Assembly: GCA_025399215.1 (NCBI GenBank)
Contig: MU621104.1
Location: 1 to 64,000 of the forward strand
Reading direction: 5' to 3'
Origin: Globomyces pollinis-pini
Lineage: Eukaryota > Chytridiomycota > Chytridiomycetes > Rhizophydiales > Globomycetaceae
DNA: 64,000 bases
Part shown: positions 32,673-42,088 of the stretch, piece by piece
How positions within the stretch are numbered: position 1 is the first letter of the stretch
Layout: each line of letters opens with the position of its first letter
Position numbers and translations under genes: made by a program
The notes under the pieces: generated by a model
Told to the model about the DNA's origin: nothing
What the model saw: the letters and a program-made list of their open reading frames with translations, nothing else
Databases searched by the model: none

Positions 32673-34057
32673 TTAGTCTAATTTATTTTCAGTACTATAC
32701 ACTCGGTAACATAACCTTAACAATCCCGTGTTACTGAATGGATAATCATCATGAATACGTCCAATATATCGATCACATAGTAAAACCTTCACGACAACCC
32801 TCCAATCATCTTTGTTATAAACTCTAAAGAATTTGAAGGTCTGTTCAATGATTTCTGGTGGTAGAAAATAACCTAATTTGAGTCAATCCTAGATTTTACG
32901 AAGTAATAATAGCTTTCGAGATACATGCATTAATTGTAGTGTACATGACACATTCTTTCTATTTTGAAAATTCTGTTTACTTTGAATGTATAATTCTGAT
33001 AGAACTTGATCGTCAATGGCGAGAAGTTCAGGGTATGAATAGTCCGGATTTCGTAGTCTATCTAATTGAACCGATTGATTTAATTTAATTGAATCCAATA
33101 AAGCTTTGGCACCTGATTGAGTGATCAGATTATCACATAATCGTAAATCAGTCAAAGTTGTGTTGACTGAAATTGAGTTTGCAAATGATATGGCACCCAA
33201 GTCTCCAATTAGATTTTCTTCCAATACCAAAGTCCGTAAACTTTTATTTGTTTTCAATGAATTTGCCAATTGAATCGCTCCTTCATCAGATATTGAGTTA
33301 CCTGGATATTATAAAAAACGAAAATACTCAGTAAATCAATCTCCAAGATGCATGGATGGTATTCGATCGATTTGGCAAGGTATGTAACTGCTTCATCATC
33401 AATTGAGTTTAAAGATAAATCTAGAGCTCGTATATATCTGTGGTTTGCAATGAATTCGGATATGGATATCATGCCTACAACATTTACAAAACACATCAAA
33501 CCTTCCAGTAGAATACCAGTTGCATCTATTGCTAAAGTTTCAAGTTGTGTTGTCTTTAAACTATTGGCCAGTAGAGTTATACCTTCATCACTTAACTCAT
33601 TTCTACTTAACACCAACGTTTTCAAACTTTTGTTGTTTATCAACGCTGTTGCAAATTCGTTCATTCCAATATGTGTGATATTATTGTCTACCAAGTCCAA
33701 CTCCTCCAGAGTTTGTGATTTGTGAATAAACCTGGATAAGTGTTGCAATCCTTCATCCGTGATGTTATTAAAACCCAGGTTTAATATCTTTAAGAAAGGA
33801 GCATTAGATAATACCAAGGCATTTGATAAATGTAAACAACCTAGGCAAAGATCAAATAACACCAATATACCATCTGCACCAATGGGCCTTAGACTATTAT
33901 GTAACTGACCTTCATGGTTATGTGTTAGTTCATTGAGGTATAATTCAGATGATTCAGCAACAAGTGAGTTGAAAGAGGAAATCGTCTTTTGATTATCAGA
34001 TTTTGTTAGTGAGTGAATGAACAAAGCATCCAGGATAGTATTAACATTTGAAGTCAT
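32673..34057 (-). CDS. Leucine-rich-repeat (RNH1/RanGAP-type) protein
   Basis: Three exons (introns 26 and 27 nt) give 443 residues. Repeats of the 28-29 residue ribonuclease-inhibitor type run through the middle: LKILNLGFNNITDEGLQHL, LEELDLVDNNITHIGMNEF, LKTLVLSRNELSDEGITLL, IRALDLSLNSIDDEAVTYL and LRTLVLEENLIGDLGAISF. The C-terminal exon has LPPEIIEQTFKFF, reminiscent of an F-box-like helix. I start at MTSNVNTILDAL; longer reading is possible but enters DNA that is also present in the repeat copies. Role probably protein-protein interaction. The 5' end of this gene is partly duplicated at 40600. Confidence 0.8.
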
Positions 34058-34311
34058 AGAAATGTATTTTCTGTAGCAAGTCCAACTCTTCTTGTTTTCG
34101 TTCCAGGTGCTTTGTCGGTTTTTTGTAAAATGGAAACTCAAAACCGATTCTCATGAACGATAGTCCTGATGACGTGATCAAACCGACTCGGATCAAGTAT
34201 CTTTTCATCGCTTAGACTCTTGCCTTTACTTACAGATTCATTTAGTACAAACAATCAAAACTACGGATTTTATTAAGGATTCGAAAAAAATTAAAAAAAT
34301 AAAAATAAGAT

Positions 34312-34393
34312 CGACAACGGCAGGGTTCGAACCTGCGCCCTCGTAGAGGAATGCCTTAGCAGGGCATCGCGTTAACCACTCCGCCACGTTGTC
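34312..34393 (-). tRNA. tRNA-Ser(GCU)
   Basis: A class II tRNA. Acceptor stem GACAACG/CGTTGTC is seven perfect pairs, the anticodon stem is ATGCC/GGCAT around loop CTGCTAA with anticodon GCT, the long variable arm pairs CCTC with GAGG, and the T arm is GCAGG-TTCGAAC-CCTGC. A T-rich run follows on the transcribed strand, suited to Pol III termination. No intron. An identical-looking copy lies in the opposite arm at 39182. Confidence 0.95.
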
Positions 34394-34758
34394 TTTCTTG
34401 AATTTTGGCTCCCAATACTCGCTATAAACAAACTCGGCTCTTCCACTACCACTCCTGACAAAGCATCTCTGTAAAACAACCAACATCCTCACCAATTGTT
34501 TGACTGGATCCTCTAGGACATCCATTCAGAATCACTATGGATACTTCCCAACTCAATGATCTGGAACACTCACTCAAAAGTATAAAGTATCGCTTTTCAA
34601 CAGATCAGAGTTTTGTCATCTGATTGTCAATGTACAACGATACATCAATGTTTTACAGCAATACGTCAATGATTCTTTCCCTGACATTGACTTTTGATTG
34701 GTATAAATAGTAGTGAATTTCAATCAAAGATCTATTCTGAATCTGATGACAACAAAAT

Positions 34759-34953
34759 TAACCCTTTCTGTACCATGTTCCGTCCTGCACAAGCAGCACA
34801 TAACTTGGAGCAGAGAGTGGTAAAATGATTGTCTGATCGATACTATCGCCTGCCGTTGATCAAGTCCCAGAGAAACCTGGACATATTAACCCTTTCTGTC
34901 CCATGTTCCGTCCTGCACAGGCAGCACATAACTTGGAGCAGAGAGTGGTAATA
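34759..34953. repeat. Direct repeat pair inside the left arm
   Basis: A unit of about 65 bp, containing TGTTCCGTCCTGCACA and GCAGCACATAACTTGGAGCA, occurs at about 34759-34825 and again at 34888-34953, some 129 bp apart, with only a few base differences. The mirror copies are at 38625-38692 and 38753-38818 in the other arm, and a decayed third unit may be visible at about 38545-38577. No gene or known element is recognised within it. Confidence 0.8.
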
Positions 34954-35220
34954 TACTTTCCGAGTATTTGGATTAAGTGTATTGTCTGAGGTGATGTGAT
35001 CAGTCCAAGATGGAACAATACAGTGCCGTTGGATGCCAGCAACCACTGAAAGTGTTTATTTTAATCCAAACATGCTCAGTAACTGGCTATAAATCCTCAT
35101 TTAATTAAGTGTTTGCTCCAATGTTAATAAAGAGTAGTATGCGGGGTAAACATTTCCAAGTGGCGGCGGTCTACGAAATATTTTTTTGTTTTTGAATCAC
35201 TAAATTTCTGAATAATTAGA

Positions 35221-36526
35221 ATGCAAAGACACGCAGCTCGTTTAGCACAACCACTTCAATCCTACCGTTCGTTCGGAACAGTCGGTACTAAAACTTCTTT
35301 GGTTCAATCAGACCCGGTATTTTTTATCGTTATATTTAATTTCTTAGCTCACTGCATCAGGTACCGTCTACGGTGGAATTCACACTGTCACTTTGATTCC
35401 TGGAGATGGTGTGGGTCTGGAAATGGCCACCTCTGTCAAAACTATTTTCAGAGCTGCCGGCGTTCCTATTGAATGGGAACAATTCGATTTAACTGGTTAC
35501 ACCGACTCCAAGGATGATACCCTTGTTAGACAAGCCATGGACTCTATTCGCAAAAATAAAGTCGCTCTAAAAGGTTTGTGGTTTTTGTGTTAACCATTTA
35601 GGTCTTCTTTACACTCCTACCAACAGACTGGGACATGTATCATGGAACGGTATGGTTCGTAAAGAATTAGATGTATATGCATCCACCACTTTGATCCAAA
35701 ATTTACCGGGTAGTTGGCCAGTCAGACACAAAAATGTGAACTTTGCTATCATCAGAGAAAACACAGAAGGTGAATATTCTGGAAAGGAACATGAGGTATT
35801 TTTTGTGAAGTACGCTTACATTTAGCCTGTCCCTGGTATCGTAGAATCTCTTAAAGTATCCACTCATGCTAAAACCGAACGTATTGCTAAATACGCGTTT
35901 GATTTTGCTTTAAAAAACAAACGTAACAAGGTTACCATTATCCACAAGGCAAATATCATGTAATTTATGTATTGTATAATGTTAGGAAACTTGGTGATGG
36001 TCTTTTCCTTCGAACCTGTCGTGAAGTTGGAAAACGTTATGAATCCTTTGGTATTAAAACCGAAGATATGATTGTTGATAATGCTTCAATGCAAGTAAGC
36101 TTGATTTTATTAATTGTAGCTTGTTTCAAAACCTCATCAATTTGATGTTATCGTCTGTGGTAACTTATATGGAAATATCCTTTCAAACGTCGGTGCTGCC
36201 CTTGTAGGTGGTCCAGGTATCATTCCAGGTGCCAAGTAAAATATTTTGTGACTCTAACCTCTAGCATCGGTCGTGACTTTGCCGTATTCGAACCTGGTTG
36301 TCGTCACGTTGGTAAAGATATTATGGGTACCAACATGGCCAATCCAACTGGAATGATTCTTTCATCCGTTCATTTATTACGTCATATTGGATTAAGTGAT
36401 CATGCCGATCGTATTTCAAAGGCTGTCACCAAAGTCATCAAAAAAGGAAATGTTTTAACTCCAGATGTTGGTGGTACCAATACAACCACTGATTTTACTT
36501 TGGCCGTTATTGGTGAATTAGATTAA
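35221..36526 (+). CDS. IDH1: NAD-isocitrate dehydrogenase subunit 1, mitochondrial
   Basis: Seven exons with introns of 31, 28, 30, 26, 25 and 29 nt encode 378 residues. A basic presequence ([18 protein letters not shown]) suits mitochondrial import. The mature protein has [70 protein letters not shown] and the nucleotide-side [12 protein letters not shown]. It matches the regulatory Idh1-type subunit of the fungal octamer rather than the catalytic Idh2 type. It works in the TCA cycle, turning isocitrate to 2-oxoglutarate with NAD. The gene lies inside the inverted-repeat segment. Confidence 0.92.
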
Positions 36527-36831
36527 GTTTTGTGCTTATTTATAAAAATGCAGTTGAACGAATATTAAATTTGTATTGGATTGTTAAATAATTTGAGTAA
36601 GATTGTACGTCTCTACCTAGATCTAAACAAGTACGCCCAATATATTTGCCCAGTTTATTTTAATTAATAAAGAAAGTAAGCTTAAAAATCCAACTCCAAA
36701 TGCTCTGATTAGCATCTTTTCACAAAACCTCTGGGACTCCCAACCATAAAAGGAAGTGAAAAGTATCAAAATTTAACCATTTATACCATTGATTTGTCAA
36801 CTTTTGTTTTTTCCATTTTTGTAAACAGCTA
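36527..36831. other. Intergenic between IDH1 and CRN copy 1
   Basis: Contains the IDH1 3' end and the CRN promoter. A phrase TTAATTAATAAAG...AAGCTTA...TCCAACTCC near 36660-36695 is echoed at about 38440-38480, after the CRN gene, so a short direct repeat may bracket the CRN copy. Confidence 0.45.
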
Positions 36832-37935
36832 ATGTCGTCTCCTCCTTCTCCTATGGTTTGGTTTCTGCTTCTGGACTCTGCTACTGGACTGCCGTATAAG
36901 GGAACTAGTGCCGATTATGTATGTCTACCTCCTGCTTCTGTTATTGCTCAGTTTCGAGAAGCTGTCCAACTTGAGTACGACAAACCCAACTACCTCCGAG
37001 ATATTCCATCTAGTGCTCTACTCGTTTACAAGAACAAGTCTTCGTTTGACAAGAGAAACGCTGCCGTTGAAGATGGAAAGGAAGAACCGCTGAAATCCTC
37101 TCATTCTCTGGATAATCTTGGAACAACAGTAAAAGATGCCCTTATTGTCGTCGTGTCGTCATCTGCAGATACTTCAAGTGAAAAGTTTACGAATGATATC
37201 CTTCTTGCCATTAGAGATTTGACACTTGAAATCAGAAACCGGAACAAGTTTCTGAAAAAGATCGCAAAGAACGACTTTAGCTTCTTGATACCCAAGAGTT
37301 ATAAATCTGACAACCATGATATTCGTCTCCAGTGGTTGATTCATTACGGAATGGTTTCTCCAACATCTACGGACTTACCTCAAGATGCGTACTGTCATTT
37401 GCTTGGGGTACAAGTTCCTTTGAAGTACCTCAATTGCTCTCATCTATTCCAAAATCGTTGGCGTAAACATGTGCACGACTTTGGATTATCGAATATCAAC
37501 TCTGGGAAAAATATTCTCATTCTGCTCAAAATTTTCGAAGAAGCATTTGACTGCGGCCGCTTTGTTCTTCTCGTTGATAAGCAGACAGGTCTCATTCGGT
37601 GTAAAATCATTGATAATGAATGGAAAAACAAGAAACTAAATGAAGCCATGAAGGACGTGTTCCCCAACTATCAGATTGGAGATGTTGATTTTAAAGGGAA
37701 GACTTGTTTTGGTGATTTTGACGGACAAGAACTACATTTTTTAAATACAGAACGTCCCTTCACGAGCTGTTTATCGTTTCATGCATTTGTGGCTCGCGAA
37801 CATGCTATTGATTACGGATGGATAGACGAAAATGAATTGAAAGAATTGGATGATGACGAAATGTGGTCGGATGGTTACCTTGAAGAAAAAACCAGGAAAT
37901 TCATTGAAGAATGGCGGATGGATGTTTGTAGCTAA
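36832..37935 (+). CDS. Crinkler (CRN) family protein, copy 1
   Basis: Intronless, 367 residues. Residues 1-105 form the CRN header, a ubiquitin-like fold (VWFLLLDSATG..., SVIAQFREAV, LLVYKNKSSF, VKDALIVVV). A variable helix (NDILLAIRDLTLEIRNRNKFLKK) leads to a C-terminal domain with CHLLG...SHLFQNRW, an Asn in SGKNILILLKIFEEAFDCGRF, and CFGDFDGQELHF, which I read as HNH-nuclease-like. CRN proteins act as effectors or in conflict between cells and usually reach the host nucleus; here that is inference. It is almost the same as the copy at 48176 except for a block at residues 44-60 and a stop four codons earlier. No signal peptide. Confidence 0.8.
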   Translation: MSSPPSPMVWFLLLDSATGLPYKGTSADYVCLPPASVIAQFREAVQLEYDKPNYLRDIPSSALLVYKNKSSFDKRNAAVEDGKEEPLKSSHSLDNLGTTVKDALIVVVSSSADTSSEKFTNDILLAIRDLTLEIRNRNKFLKKIAKNDFSFLIPKSYKSDNHDIRLQWLIHYGMVSPTSTDLPQDAYCHLLGVQVPLKYLNCSHLFQNRWRKHVHDFGLSNINSGKNILILLKIFEEAFDCGRFVLLVDKQTGLIRCKIIDNEWKNKKLNEAMKDVFPNYQIGDVDFKGKTCFGDFDGQELHFLNTERPFTSCLSFHAFVAREHAIDYGWIDENELKELDDDEMWSDGYLEEKTRKFIEEWRMDVCS

Positions 37936-38577
37936 TTGTCTACTACTTAAATTGAATCGATAACCTCAATTTTAAACATATTGCATGTTTTTATTGTATA
38001 TCCAAATTCACGATACTAGTAGACAGAACCATGTCTTCTTGAGTAGGGATCTCATATCGTCTTCAAATAGTTTAAACTGTTTGGGGAGGCGATTGAGTTG
38101 TCGTCAATGGTTCCACTATATGGTTTCCAGAATGAGCTTGATGAATAATCTACTGTGGAGAGAGCTTTTGCTAAGTCACTACTGTGCAACATTTTGAGAT
38201 TCGTTGCGAATTGTTGTCCAGGGTAATTCAGAGTATAAACGATAGTAAACGATGTATATATCAACATCCTGCACTATGGCTAGTCTGTTGGATCCTCCAT
38301 TCACTAATCTCATGGTAATCAATTTGCTCAACTTTCAATTGCATTTCTGGCAATCTTATGAGTATCCTTTCACATACTGTCCTGTACAAAACTCTACGTC
38401 CCACTTACTTGCGATGAAAGGGAATGAATTTATTGATTTCTAATTAATAAAGTGAGCTTATAAATTCCAGCAACTCCAACTCAGTATAATATTAGCCTTT
38501 GCAACTGTAGCAACTACTGACTATACAATCGATCAGGCAACCATTTTGCCTCTCTTTGCTCCTAGTTGGTTGCTACT
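37936..38577. other. Region after CRN copy 1, partly coding-like
   Basis: The first ~100 bases repeat the 3' flank of CRN copy 2. A reading frame on the minus strand at 38052-38267 (71 residues, ...LNYPGQQFATNLKMLHSSDLAKAL...) has coding-like composition and could be a gene remnant, but it has no recognisable domain and its upstream sequence is in other frames. It ends where the right inverted arm begins. Confidence 0.35.
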
Positions 38578-39470
38578 TATATCACCTCAGACAGTACACT
38601 TAATCCAAATACTCGGAAAGTATATTACCACTCTCTGCTCCAAGTTATGTGCTGCCTGTGCAGGACGGAACATGGGACAGAAAGGGTTAATATGTCCAGG
38701 TTTCTCTGGGACTTGATCAACGGCAGGCGATAGTATCGATCAGACAATCATTTTACCACTCTCTGCTCCAAGTTATGTGCTGCTTGTGCAGGACGGAACA
38801 TGGTACAGAAAGGGTTAATTTTGTTGTCATCAGATTAAGAATAGATCTTTGATTGAAATTCACTACTATTTATACCAATCAAAAGTCAATGTCAGGGAAA
38901 GAATCATTGACGTATTGCTGTAAAACATTGATGTATCGTTGTACATTGACAATCAGATGACAAAACTCTGATCTGTTGAAAAGCGATACTTTATACTTTT
39001 GAGTGAGTGTTCCAGATCATTGAGTTGGGAGTACTCACAGTGATTCTGAATGGATGTCCTAGAGGATGCAGTCTAACAATTGGTGAGGATATTGGTTGTT
39101 TTACAGAGATGCTTTGTCAGGAGTAGTAGTGGAAGAGCCGAGTTTGTTTATAGCGAGTATTGGGAGCCAAAATTCAAGAAAGACAACGTGGCGGAGTGGT
39201 TAACGCGATGCCCTGCTAAGGCATTCCTCTACGAGGGCGCAGGTTCGAACCCTGCCGTTGTCGATCTTATTTTTATTTTTTTAATTTTTTTCGAATCCTT
39301 AATAAAATCCGTAGTTTTGATTGTTTGTTGTACTAAATGAATTTGTAAGTAAAGACAAGAGTCTAAACGATGAAAAGATACTTGATCCGAGTCGGTTTGA
39401 TCACGTCATCAGGACTATCGTTCATGAGAATCGGTTTTGAGTTTCCATTTTACATCAAAGCACCCTGATT
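38578..39470. repeat. Right arm of ~0.9 kb inverted repeat
   Basis: Mirror copy of 34110-35005. It carries the two 65-bp direct repeats, a spacer, the tRNA-Ser(GCU) gene on the plus strand and the tRNA-to-LRR intergenic DNA. It stops within GAGTTTCCATTTTACATCAAAGCACC, just where the LRR gene would start, so the LRR gene itself was not included or was lost. About 3.6 kb with IDH1 and a CRN gene lie between the arms. Confidence 0.85.
39182..39263 (+). tRNA. tRNA-Ser(GCU), right-arm copy
   Basis: Same sequence by eye as the tRNA at 34312-34393: acceptor GACAACG/CGTTGTC, anticodon GCT in CTGCTAA, variable arm CCTC/GAGG, T arm GCAGG/CCTGC. It is followed by ATCTTATTTTTATTTTTTT, a Pol III terminator. 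The conservation of both arms suggests recent duplication or conversion. Confidence 0.95.
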
Positions 39471-39493
39471 AGAGAACTTGGTCATTAATCTTT

Positions 39494-39724
39494 CTAGTCT
39501 CCTTCAAACACCGTGAAGTAAGGAACGTTATTAGGGTGTGATGTCCACCAGTGGTCAATTTCCCCATTGTCCTTTAGCGTAGGCTGCAGGTACTGCATCT
39601 GCTCTGCAGTTTTAGTACCATCTTGGCATTTGCTTTGTTGTACTGATTTTTTTTTATGGGATTGGTATAATATTTTGCATAAAATGGCAAGACAACGTGA
39701 ATTGAATTTTGAATTTTTAAACAT
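39494..39724 (-). pseudogene. Coding-like fragment, unknown
   Basis: The last ~45 codons (CQDGTKTAEQMQYLQPTLKDN then EIDHWWTSHPNNVPYF) look coding and are less AT-rich than the surroundings, similar in base use to the CRN genes. The first part of the frame is AT-rich and without a convincing ATG. It may be the end of an exon from a lost gene. No family recognised. Confidence 0.3.
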
Positions 39725-39750
39725 ACTTTATTAATTACAAAGTAATAAAT

Positions 39751-40013
39751 TCACTTTAAGCGCATCTAGGTATTGGGAAACAGAAGTGAGAGTTAATTCA
39801 AACATAAGCGAAGGAATCAGTTGATTCATGGGATGTTGGATAAGGTTTGGGGTAAGGATAGTAAGACGGCAGATTGTGTGATTGAATAGATTCAAGACTA
39901 GAGTAGCAATCAAGGTTGAGTAGTCCTTTAGATCCAAAAAAATATGTACAGGGCACATCGGTTTCAATTATTGCGGTTCCAACAGTAAATACCCATTCAT
40001 CTGGGGCTTCCAT
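39751..40013 (-). CDS. Short unknown protein
   Basis: Two exons joined through a 38-nt intron (39766-39803) give 74 residues, beginning MEAPDEWVFTVGTAIIETDV and continuing CTYFFGSKGLLNLD, with a Tyr/Pro/Ser-rich end. The frame closes exactly, which favours a real but small gene; alternatively it is the surviving head of a longer one. No domain recognised. Confidence 0.4.
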
Positions 40014-40139
40014 CCATCTTTAATGCGTGGTTTTTATGTTGTTATACAGTGGGAGGGCGAATAAACAAAATTTCGTGTACGAATTCTCCAAGGATTTACT
40101 ACCATTTGGCTTTAACTTCCAGTAAGGAATATTCTGACA

Positions 40140-40560
40140 ATGAGGGAGATACTCATAGTGATTCTGAATGGATGTGTTAGAGGATCCAGCCAAATACGTG
40201 GTGGAGATATTGATTGTTTTAGTGGAACGTTTTGTTAGGGCTAGTTGCGGAAGACTAAAGTTTGTTTATAGCTGGTATAATTTCGGGAAAGACGACGTGG
40301 CGGAGTGGTTAACGCGAATACGCCGCTATGTATTCCTCATCGAGGGCGCAGGTTCGACTCCTGCCGTTGTCGGGCTCACTCTCTTTTTTCTCTTTGGAAT
40401 CCTGACTAAAAACGTTAGGTTCGCTAGTTTGTCATGTTGGTCCATTTGTTCATCATGGAAAGAATCAAAGTGATAACAAGATACTTGACCAGAGTCAGTT
40501 TTGATCACGTCGCCAGACTATCTTTCATACGACTCTGTTTGGAGTTTCCATTTTACATCA
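40140..40560. repeat. Third, diverged copy of the tRNA-Ser segment
   Basis: It follows the same order as the right arm: TAGTGATTCTGAATGGATGT, a stretch that aligns at most positions by eye, the tRNA-like gene, then GATACTTGACC.GAGTC.G and GAGTTTCCATTTTACATCAAAGCA. It differs from the two arms at many positions, so it is older than the inverted pair. It continues into a remnant of the LRR gene. Confidence 0.8.
40291..40372 (+). pseudogene. tRNA-Ser-like gene with altered anticodon arm
   Basis: Acceptor (GACGACG/CGTTGTC, one G-U), D arm, variable arm (CCTC/GAGG) and T arm (GCAGG/CCTGC) all still pair. The anticodon arm differs: it pairs as AATAC with GTATT only if the loop has eight bases (GCCGCTAT), with GCT shifted by one; in the normal register the stem does not pair and the anticodon would read CGC. 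It is either a decayed tRNA-Ser or a tRNA with an enlarged loop. The 3' flank GGCTCACTCTCTTTTTTCT has a T run that could end transcription. Confidence 0.75.
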
Positions 40561-40599
40561 AAGCAGCCTTCAACGGAAACGAGAATATTTGGACCTTTG

Positions 40600-40715
40600 C
40601 TACAGAAAATACATTTCTATGACTTCAAGTATTAATACCAACCTGGACGTTTTGTTCATTCACTCACTAACACAATCTGATAATCAAAAGTCAATATCTG
40701 CATTAATCAAATCAA
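40600..40715 (+). pseudogene. Remnant of LRR gene 5' end
   Basis: This stretch matches the start of the LRR gene (34057 leftward) at about four fifths of positions: ...CAGAAAATACATTTCTATGACTTCAA.. then GGA.G.TTTGTTCATTCACTCACTAACA and CTGATAATCAAAAG. The frame starting at the equivalent ATG is quickly interrupted and the match ends within about 40 codons. It keeps the same order (tRNA-like gene then LRR start) as the intact locus. Confidence 0.8.
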
Positions 40716-40756
40716 ATTTATTAAAAATATCAATCACACCAGCTTGATGAGATATT

Positions 40757-41807
40757 CTATGATAAACTATACTGTTGAAAAACAGTTGGTAGTGTATCAA
40801 TGGTCAAACCATCACAAAGTTCATTTATGATTGAAATTGGTGGATTAGGAGATGAAGACCAATTAGGTGACGGAGTATTACGATGCCAATTGAAATCTTG
40901 AACTTGATTAAATGGATTATTATCAACATCCAGTTCTACTTCCTATCAAATGTCAATTGTTGTTGATAATATTTTAATAGTGATTGGATTGAAATAGTTT
41001 GATATTGATTACCTTTAATCTGTTGGAATCAAATAATGGTTGGATAAACTTCATTTGCGTACAATCTTCAATGATGGGGTTAGAATTGGTATGAGTGAAT
41101 AAAACCAAATTTGTTGAATTATGACAACGTAATTGTCTGGATGCCATAACAAGGATACTGTTTTGAATATTTTGAATTAAAATAGATCCTTTGACAAATA
41201 CTCCAGTTACAATACAATTGGACAAATTATTCAAAAATAAAGATGTTAAATTACATTGAATTTGAATTATACAGTGATCGTAATCTTTCAAAGTTAAATC
41301 AGTTTGGGATGGATCATCAAAGGTGATTGTTTGATTTTTGATGATTTGTAGTGAATTGATAGATTCTGCTTGTGGGGTACTGGTTTGTGGTGTTGATACT
41401 ATCTCTGGAGTTGAAGCTATACTAACAGATGATTTTTCTTTCTTTTTAAAGCTGAATTTCTTTTTGGCAGGTTCTAAAGAATTCAATTTTACTTGCGTTT
41501 CCTTGATGAACTAACATTTTAGCGACTGGACATCATTTTACCTTCAAGTATTGCATTTGATCATAAGTAGGCAAGTATATAGTAGCATCAGTAACTTTTT
41601 GAGAAAGAGCAACCAATTTATTTTTAATTATTGAAGTTGATTGAGTATCATTTTCATTCAAAATTGTTAGAATTGCTATAGATTAGAAGATCATGATGGT
41701 AAATACAATTCTTTTCTATAACGAAACTGTCATGGAATTCTTGAGCTGCTTGTGTGGTAGACTTTTCACTAATCATCAAGTGAAGTAAACAATTTCTCAC
41801 TTTTCAT
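40757..41807 (-). CDS. TBCC: Tubulin-binding cofactor C
   Basis: Five exons with introns of 22, 52, 31 and 70 nt give 291 residues. N-terminal helical part includes KVTDATIYLPTYDQMQYLK. After a Lys/Ser/Thr-rich linker (KKKFSFKKKEKSS), the C-CAP/TBCC beta-helix is clear: VFVKGSILIQNIQNSILVMASRQLRCHNS then NPIIEDCTQMKFIQP, and the usual end VQDFNWHRNTPSPNW. The catalytic Arg of the QLR motif is kept. TBCC is the GTPase-activating factor for beta-tubulin in tubulin folding. The 22-nt first intron falls after only six codons. Confidence 0.9.
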
Positions 41808-42088
41808 TTCATTTTACCAAAACATTGAAACCATCTATATTTGAATACTTCAATATTTGTGATCGATACATTGGAAGATAAATCAGGAAATAAATTGAAT
41901 ATCAAATGAGATGAATGTACCGATACATGCATGCGATAACCATTCATTCTGTTACAATGGTTCATGAACCTTATGCGCTCTTATGTTGATATTCATTAAT
42001 TGGTCAGTCAAATATATGGTTATTCATTTTGTCACAAAATTCAAGTAAATAAACGCGTAATTCAAACTCCTTCCAACCTTACCACAAA
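41808..42088. promoter_or_regulatory. Shared upstream region, TBCC and centrin-like
   Basis: 281 bases between the divergent start codons of TBCC and the centrin-like gene. Contains ATGCATGC-type palindromic bases near 41928 but no clear known motif. Two microtubule-related genes sharing one upstream region could be co-regulated. Confidence 0.4.

Larger units (their letters stand above)
34110..35005. repeat. Left arm of ~0.9 kb inverted repeat
   Basis: This segment, read in reverse complement, matches 38578-39470 almost base for base over the parts compared, including the tRNA-Ser gene, its flanks and two internal direct repeats. The inner ends share the phrase CACCTCAGAC.GTACACTTAATCC (left copy reversed). 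The outer end runs into the promoter of the LRR gene, after which the copies separate. No transposase frame is present in the arm. Confidence 0.85.

Noticed and set aside
34238..34525. Frame of ~95 residues shared by three places (34238 minus, 39080 plus, 40168 plus)
   Set aside because: Similarity of the frames is explained by duplicated tRNA-Ser segments; each frame runs straight through a tRNA gene and lacks domain features.
34110..39470. Inverted arms as a composite DNA transposon
   Set aside because: No transposase, no target-site duplication and no short terminal repeats were seen at the outer ends; segmental duplication is the simpler reading.
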